Source of the DNA: Streptomyces flaveolus
Lineage (GTDB): Bacteria > Actinomycetota > Actinomycetes > Streptomycetales > Streptomycetaceae
Reading direction: 5' to 3'
Length of the DNA stretch: 64,000 nucleotides
Assembly: GCF_014648815.1 (NCBI RefSeq)
Contig: NZ_BMRV01000002.1
Coordinates: 434,001 to 498,000 of the forward strand
Part shown: piece by piece, positions 62,670 through 64,000 of the stretch
How positions within the stretch are numbered: position 1 is the first letter of the stretch
Layout of the letters: each line of letters begins with the position of its first letter
Notes under the pieces: generated by a model
Told to the model about the DNA's origin: nothing
Seen by the model: the letters and a program-made list of their open reading frames with translations, nothing else
The model's database searches: none
Position numbers and translations under genes: made by a program

Positions 62670-63653
62670 TCAGCGCCGGCGCAGGTCCGCGACCCGGGCC
62701 CGTTCGGTCCCGGCCCCCGGCTCACCGAGTGCGGTGGCCGTCCGCAGTGCCGACCCCGCGCCGGGGACCTGACGGCGCGGCCCGGGCAGCGGGACGTCCC
62801 GGCGCTGCTGACGTGCCGGGGCGGTGTCAGCCCCGGCGGCCTGGGGGTTTCCCGCGCCGCTCGCACCCCCCGACGCCCCGGCCACGGCGATGTGCACGCC
62901 CTGGTCGGCCAGGGCCTGGAGCTCGGTGGCCGCACGGTCGTCGTGACCGGGCGGCTCGTCGGTCACCAGGCGGGTGATGAGATCCGTCGGCACGGTCTGG
63001 AACATGGTGTCCGTGCCCAGCTTGGAGTGGTCGGCGAGGACGACGACCTCGGCGGCGGCCTGCACCAGCGCACGGTCGACGGACGCCGACAGCATGTTGG
63101 ACGTGGACAGGCCCCGCTCCGCCGTCAGACCGCTCCCGGACAGGAAGGCCTTGGACACCCGCAGCCCCTGGAGGGACTGCTCGGCACCGCTGCCGACCAG
63201 GGCGTAGTTGGACCCCCGCAGGGTGCCGCCGGTCATCACGACCTCGACGCGGTTGGCGTGGGCGAGGGCCTGGGCCACCAGCAGCGAGTTGGTGACGACG
63301 GTCAGCCCGGGCACCCGCGCGAGCCGGCGCGCCAGCTCCTGGGTCGTGGTCCCCGCCCCCACCACGATGGCCTCACCCTCTTCGACGAAACCCGCGGCGA
63401 GGTCGGCGATGGCCGTTTTCTCGGCGGTCGCGAGATGGGACTTCTGCGGAAAGCCGGATTCTCGCGTGAACCCGCCCGGCAGTACCGCACCGCCGTGCCG
63501 GCGGTCGAGGAGTCCTTCTGCCTCCAGTGCGCGCACGTCCCGCCGTACGGTCACTTCGGAGGTCTGGACGACGCGGGCGAGCTCACGGAGCGACACGGCC
63601 CCGTTCGCTCGCACCATTTCGAGGATCAATTGGCGACGTTCTGCAGCGAACAC
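62670..63653 (-). CDS. DeoR-family transcriptional regulator
   Basis: The 327-residue protein has a DeoR winged helix (LRELARVVQTSEVTVRRDVRALEAEGLLDRRHGGAV, about 22-57) and a phosphosugar-sensor domain (GAGTTTQELARRL, LTVVTNSLLVAQAL, VVVLADHSKLG). About 75 extra residues of Pro/Gly/Arg-rich sequence trail the domain. GTG start. The targets are not evident; no sugar genes are adjacent in the window. Confidence 0.9.
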   Translation of the reverse strand: MFAAERRQLILEMVRANGAVSLRELARVVQTSEVTVRRDVRALEAEGLLDRRHGGAVLPGGFTRESGFPQKSHLATAEKTAIADLAAGFVEEGEAIVVGAGTTTQELARRLARVPGLTVVTNSLLVAQALAHANRVEVVMTGGTLRGSNYALVGSGAEQSLQGLRVSKAFLSGSGLTAERGLSTSNMLSASVDRALVQAAAEVVVLADHSKLGTDTMFQTVPTDLITRLVTDEPPGHDDRAATELQALADQGVHIAVAGASGGASGAGNPQAAGADTAPARQQRRDVPLPGPRRQVPGAGSALRTATALGEPGAGTERARVADLRRR

Positions 63654-63812
63654 GAAACTGACAGTAACCCCAACGACCGTCTGCTTTCAGCAGTATGCGC
63701 CGAATAACAGAAGTTGTTCGCACACCAGGGACGGAAGTGGTATACGCACGACTATGCCGCCCGCACACCCCGCAACTCCCCGTGACCGAGGGGGAGTCGA
63801 ATCCGGCCGCCG

Positions 63813-64000
63813 CTAGCCCTCCCCGTTGGCCTTCCGGGTGTGCAGCTGCCGCGCCACCTCGGCGATCGACCCCGACAGGGAGGGGTACACGGTGAAGGCG
63901 TTCGCGATCTGTTCGACCGTCAGGTTGTTGTCGACCGCGATCGAGATGGGGTGGATGAGCTCCGAGGCGCGCGGCGCCACGACCACACCGCCCACCACGA
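63813..64000 (-). CDS. lpdA: flavoprotein disulfide reductase, C-terminal end (cut by window edge)
   Basis: The visible 62 codons encode the dimerisation domain of a pyridine nucleotide-disulfide oxidoreductase: VGGVVVAPRASELIHPISIAVDNNLTVEQIANAFTVYPSLSGSIAEVARQL. The stop is TAG. Relatives next to accA2 are annotated as LpdA/NAD(P)H quinone reductase-like. FAD and NAD domains are off the right end. Confidence 0.85.
   Translation of the reverse strand, partial: VVGGVVVAPRASELIHPISIAVDNNLTVEQIANAFTVYPSLSGSIAEVARQLHTRKANGEG

Overview
The window is about 72% G+C with strong third-position G/C bias, GTG and TTG starts, mycothiol enzymology (Mca), split acyl-CoA carboxylase genes with an epsilon subunit, and a sortase E-type LAxTG protein. 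This is a Streptomyces chromosome. From memory, the gene content (pckG, mca, metB, hutH, cya, birA, pccB, accA2) matches the SCO4920-SCO4990 part of the S. coelicolor core region. I saw no prophage, insertion sequence, CRISPR array, tRNA or rRNA.

Layout. 1-4.3 kb: an IclR regulator with a KDG-kinase-like gene, divergent from a PLP deaminase and an N-acyl-D-amino-acid deacylase. Together they look like a pathway for N-acetylglucosaminate, the acid made by oxidative chitin cleavage. 4.3-11.9 kb: a secreted trypsin-like protease, an aminotransferase, GTP-dependent PEP carboxykinase, a hemolysin III-type membrane protein, a TetR regulator and a Mut7-C RNase-like protein. 11.9-18.5 kb: a tightly coupled four-gene operon with a cellulose-synthase-like GT2, a GT39-like transferase, a DPM1-GtrA fusion and a secreted radical-copper oxidase. 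18.7-26.7 kb: a DUF255/thioredoxin protein, a large STAND ATPase with TPR-like repeats, mca, a DUF4307 protein and greA. 26.7-29 kb: a three-gene operon that looks like type VII secretion cargo. 29-36 kb: a DrrAB-type exporter, ilvA, a MarR regulator, an ECF sigma with a membrane partner, and metB. 36-42.6 kb: an MBL-fold protein, msrA, a LysR/MFS pair, a DeoR relic, and an XRE/alcohol dehydrogenase pair.

42.6-47.4 kb: a macrolide-type glycosyltransferase, a CatB/Vat-type acetyltransferase, a divergent TetR regulator, and a MacB-like ABC transporter, which could be an antibiotic inactivation and export group. 47.5-49.8 kb: an L,D-transpeptidase lipoprotein, an acidic protein and an LAxTG cell-wall protein. 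50-55.7 kb: hutH, a GAF-GGDEF diguanylate cyclase, an enoyl-CoA hydratase and an Rv1264-type adenylate cyclase. 55.7-56.3 kb: a gene-free stretch full of repeats, including a perfect 23-bp inverted repeat. 56.3-62.6 kb: birA, pccB, pccE, maf and accA2. These encode the propionyl-CoA carboxylase subunits and the ligase that biotinylates the alpha subunit. 62.6-64 kb: a DeoR regulator and the end of a flavoprotein disulfide reductase gene.

Regulation is unusually readable. Most divergent gene pairs carry a clear inverted or direct repeat between them, and most convergent pairs end in strong GC-rich hairpins or share stop codons.
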